This document shows, piece after piece, positions 19,275 to 20,681 of a DNA stretch of 20,681 nt. A program made the translations under genes and the position numbers. Position 1 is the stretch's first letter. Each line of letters starts with the position of its first letter. This DNA comes from an uncultured Acidimicrobiales bacterium (lineage in GTDB: Bacteria; Actinomycetota; Acidimicrobiia; Acidimicrobiales; UBA10347), in assembly GCA_937942965.1 (NCBI GenBank), contig CALDGN010000326.1:1-20681 (forward strand), read 5' to 3'. The notes under the pieces were generated by a model. The model was not told where the DNA came from. It worked only from the letters and a program-made list of their open reading frames with translations, and did no database searches.

Positions 19275-20681
19275 ATGCGACACGCAACAGCTGGGTTCGA
19301 GTACCACGGACCTGGCATCCCACGAAGCTCCTTCTACGACAGCCCATTCGGGCGAATGTTCTCCAAGATCGAACCTTGGGAACCCGAGTCCGACATCGAA
19401 TCCGAGGTCCGCGCCGCGTTCGAGGCGTACGCGCAGACCCATATGGTCGATGACGGCGACCCCAGCGGCGACAACCCCGACATCCCGGCGGGCTACACCT
19501 ACTTCGGTCAGTTCGTCGACCACGACATCACGTTCGATCCAACGACGAGCCTGATGCGCCACAACGACCCGAACAAGCACCGGAACTTCCGCACCCCGCG
19601 GCTCGACCTTGACAGCGTCTACGGCGCCGGCCCCGATGCGAGCCCACACTTGTACACCAACTTCGGCTACTTCCTGATCGGCAAAGGCGTCTCCGGGATC
19701 GAGGCCGACCTCCCACGCAACACATCGGGAACCGCGCTCATTGGCGACCCTCGCAACGATGAGAACACCATCGTTTCCCAGGTCCAGCTGGCGTTCTTGC
19801 TGTTCCACAACAAGGTCCTCGAAGCCATCGTCGGCGACGCAACGACCACGCCGACGCCAGCCCAGTTCCGCGAGGCGCAGCGCATCGTGCGCTGGACCTA
19901 CCAGTACGTGGTGTGGAACGACTTCGTGAAGCGGCTCGTGTCCGAAACGGTGCACACCAAGGCGATCCGCGAGTTCGACCTCGGCGTCCTGCGGGCCCGC
20001 CGCCTCTATTACAAGTGGAAGCAGGACCCGTACATCCCGGTCGAGTTCAGCGTGGCTGCGTACCGGCTCGGCCATGCCATGGTGCGAGACGACTACCAGA
20101 TCAATATCAGCGTCGGCTTTGGTGTCGCGAAGCCGATCTTCGCGCTCGGCGGCGATGCCGACTCGACGCTCGATCTGCGCGGCGGGCAGCCGCTGCGAGA
20201 CCACCACTCGATCCAGTGGGATTGGTTCCTGGACTTCGGCACACCAGTGGCACCGTTCCCGCAGCTCGCTCGCAAGTTCAATCGCAAGCTCGGCGCCGGT
20301 GTCCACAACATCCCGACGCCCGAAGGGCCGACTCACCTCGGCGTCCTCAACCTGTTGCGTAGCTGGCGGATGGGCCTCCCCGGCGGTTCAGCAATCGCCG
20401 ACTTCATGGGCATCTCGAACGCGATGGCGCCCGATGAACACATCGACGATTGCCTGTGGGTCTACATCCTGAAAGAGGCCGAACTCGCCGCCAGCATCGG
20501 CGGCAACGGCGTCGAGCTTGGCTCGGTCGGCTCCCGCATCGTGTCCGAAGTGTTCGCCGGGCTCTTGCTCGGCGATCCGGCGTCGTACGCGATCCTCAAT
20601 CCCGAGTGGGATCCCGGTAAGGACATCACGTCGCTGCTCGGGCTCACTGCCATCCACGATGACTGGACGTTCAGCGACATC
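19275..20681 (+). CDS. animal-type (peroxidase-cyclooxygenase) heme peroxidase, 3' end cut by window
   Basis: The visible 469 residues carry the animal heme peroxidase domain. FGQFVDHDITFDP (77-89) holds the distal histidine His83, the neighbouring Asp82 and calcium-ligand Asp84. GDPRNDEN (157-164) holds the expected catalytic Arg160 and Glu163, followed by the family's FHNKV. AYRLGHAMVRDDY (262-274) holds the proximal histidine His267. In myeloperoxidase the residues matching Asp82 and Glu163 form ester bonds to heme. These enzymes use hydrogen peroxide to oxidise halides or organic substrates. No signal peptide is visible, so the protein looks cytoplasmic or is exported by another route. 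The ATG at 19275 follows AAAGGCGG at a good distance. The reading frame is open to the last base of the window. Confidence 0.93.
   Translation, partial: MRHATAGFEYHGPGIPRSSFYDSPFGRMFSKIEPWEPESDIESEVRAAFEAYAQTHMVDDGDPSGDNPDIPAGYTYFGQFVDHDITFDPTTSLMRHNDPNKHRNFRTPRLDLDSVYGAGPDASPHLYTNFGYFLIGKGVSGIEADLPRNTSGTALIGDPRNDENTIVSQVQLAFLLFHNKVLEAIVGDATTTPTPAQFREAQRIVRWTYQYVVWNDFVKRLVSETVHTKAIREFDLGVLRARRLYYKWKQDPYIPVEFSVAAYRLGHAMVRDDYQINISVGFGVAKPIFALGGDADSTLDLRGGQPLRDHHSIQWDWFLDFGTPVAPFPQLARKFNRKLGAGVHNIPTPEGPTHLGVLNLLRSWRMGLPGGSAIADFMGISNAMAPDEHIDDCLWVYILKEAELAASIGGNGVELGSVGSRIVSEVFAGLLLGDPASYAILNPEWDPGKDITSLLGLTAIHDDWTFSDI

Overview
The window comes from a high-GC bacterium, most likely an actinobacterium. 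The support is strong GC bias with GTG starts and ATGA overlaps, a mycothiol-type DinB/maleylpyruvate-isomerase-fold protein, a tRNA with no encoded CCA, and several genes that appear to have leaderless promoters. An Acidimicrobiia-like lineage (Ilumatobacter relatives) is my best guess; it rests on general impression, not on a marker gene. Most of the window is well-conserved chromosomal core. The left 1.3 kb is sparsely coding and looks accessory.

Layout. (1) 1-1335: two small minus-strand genes (69-473 and 805-1032) that share a C-terminal motif and look like distant paralogs. Each has a hairpin after its stop. Each also has a long perfect inverted repeat (10 and 13 bp arms, 68 and 64 nt spacers) beginning about 45 nt before its start codon. 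(2) 1336-3037: a DinB/MDMPI-fold protein, divergent from an exported DUF1996 protein. The shared intergenic region carries three 11-bp-period repeats resembling a PhoB/PhoP-type box. (3) 3202-4794, minus strand: tRNA-Pro(GGG), a small zinc-ribbon membrane protein and a membrane-anchored SpoIIE/RsbU-type phosphatase. (4) 4956-7822, minus: the DUF512 radical-SAM/PDZ protein and the ribosome-assembly GTPase Der, overlapping by ATGA. (5) 7913-10432: an amidase-signature hydrolase, divergent from ispH. (6) 10522-15747, minus: one tight operon scpA-scpB-rluB-aroH-tyrA-cmk-plsC, combining chromosome segregation, rRNA/aromatic amino acid functions, CMP kinase and phospholipid acylation. (7) 15876-17297: a class I photolyase, divergent from scpA. 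(8) 17317-19094, minus: a crotonase-fold enoyl-CoA isomerase-like gene followed by a DUF2797 gene. (9) 19275-end: an animal-type heme peroxidase cut by the window edge.

The order cmk-plsC-ispH-(amidase)-DUF512-der resembles the neighbourhood I recall from Clostridia, so it may be an old gene order interrupted here by the amidase and by inverted orientation of ispH. Five protein genes (MDMPI-like, SpoIIE-like, DUF512, scpA, photolyase) have a TANNNT -10 hexamer only 6-8 nt before the start codon, consistent with leaderless transcripts. The two small left-hand genes instead have a clear GGGGAG Shine-Dalgarno and a long, potentially structured leader, which makes that region the most unusual part of the window.
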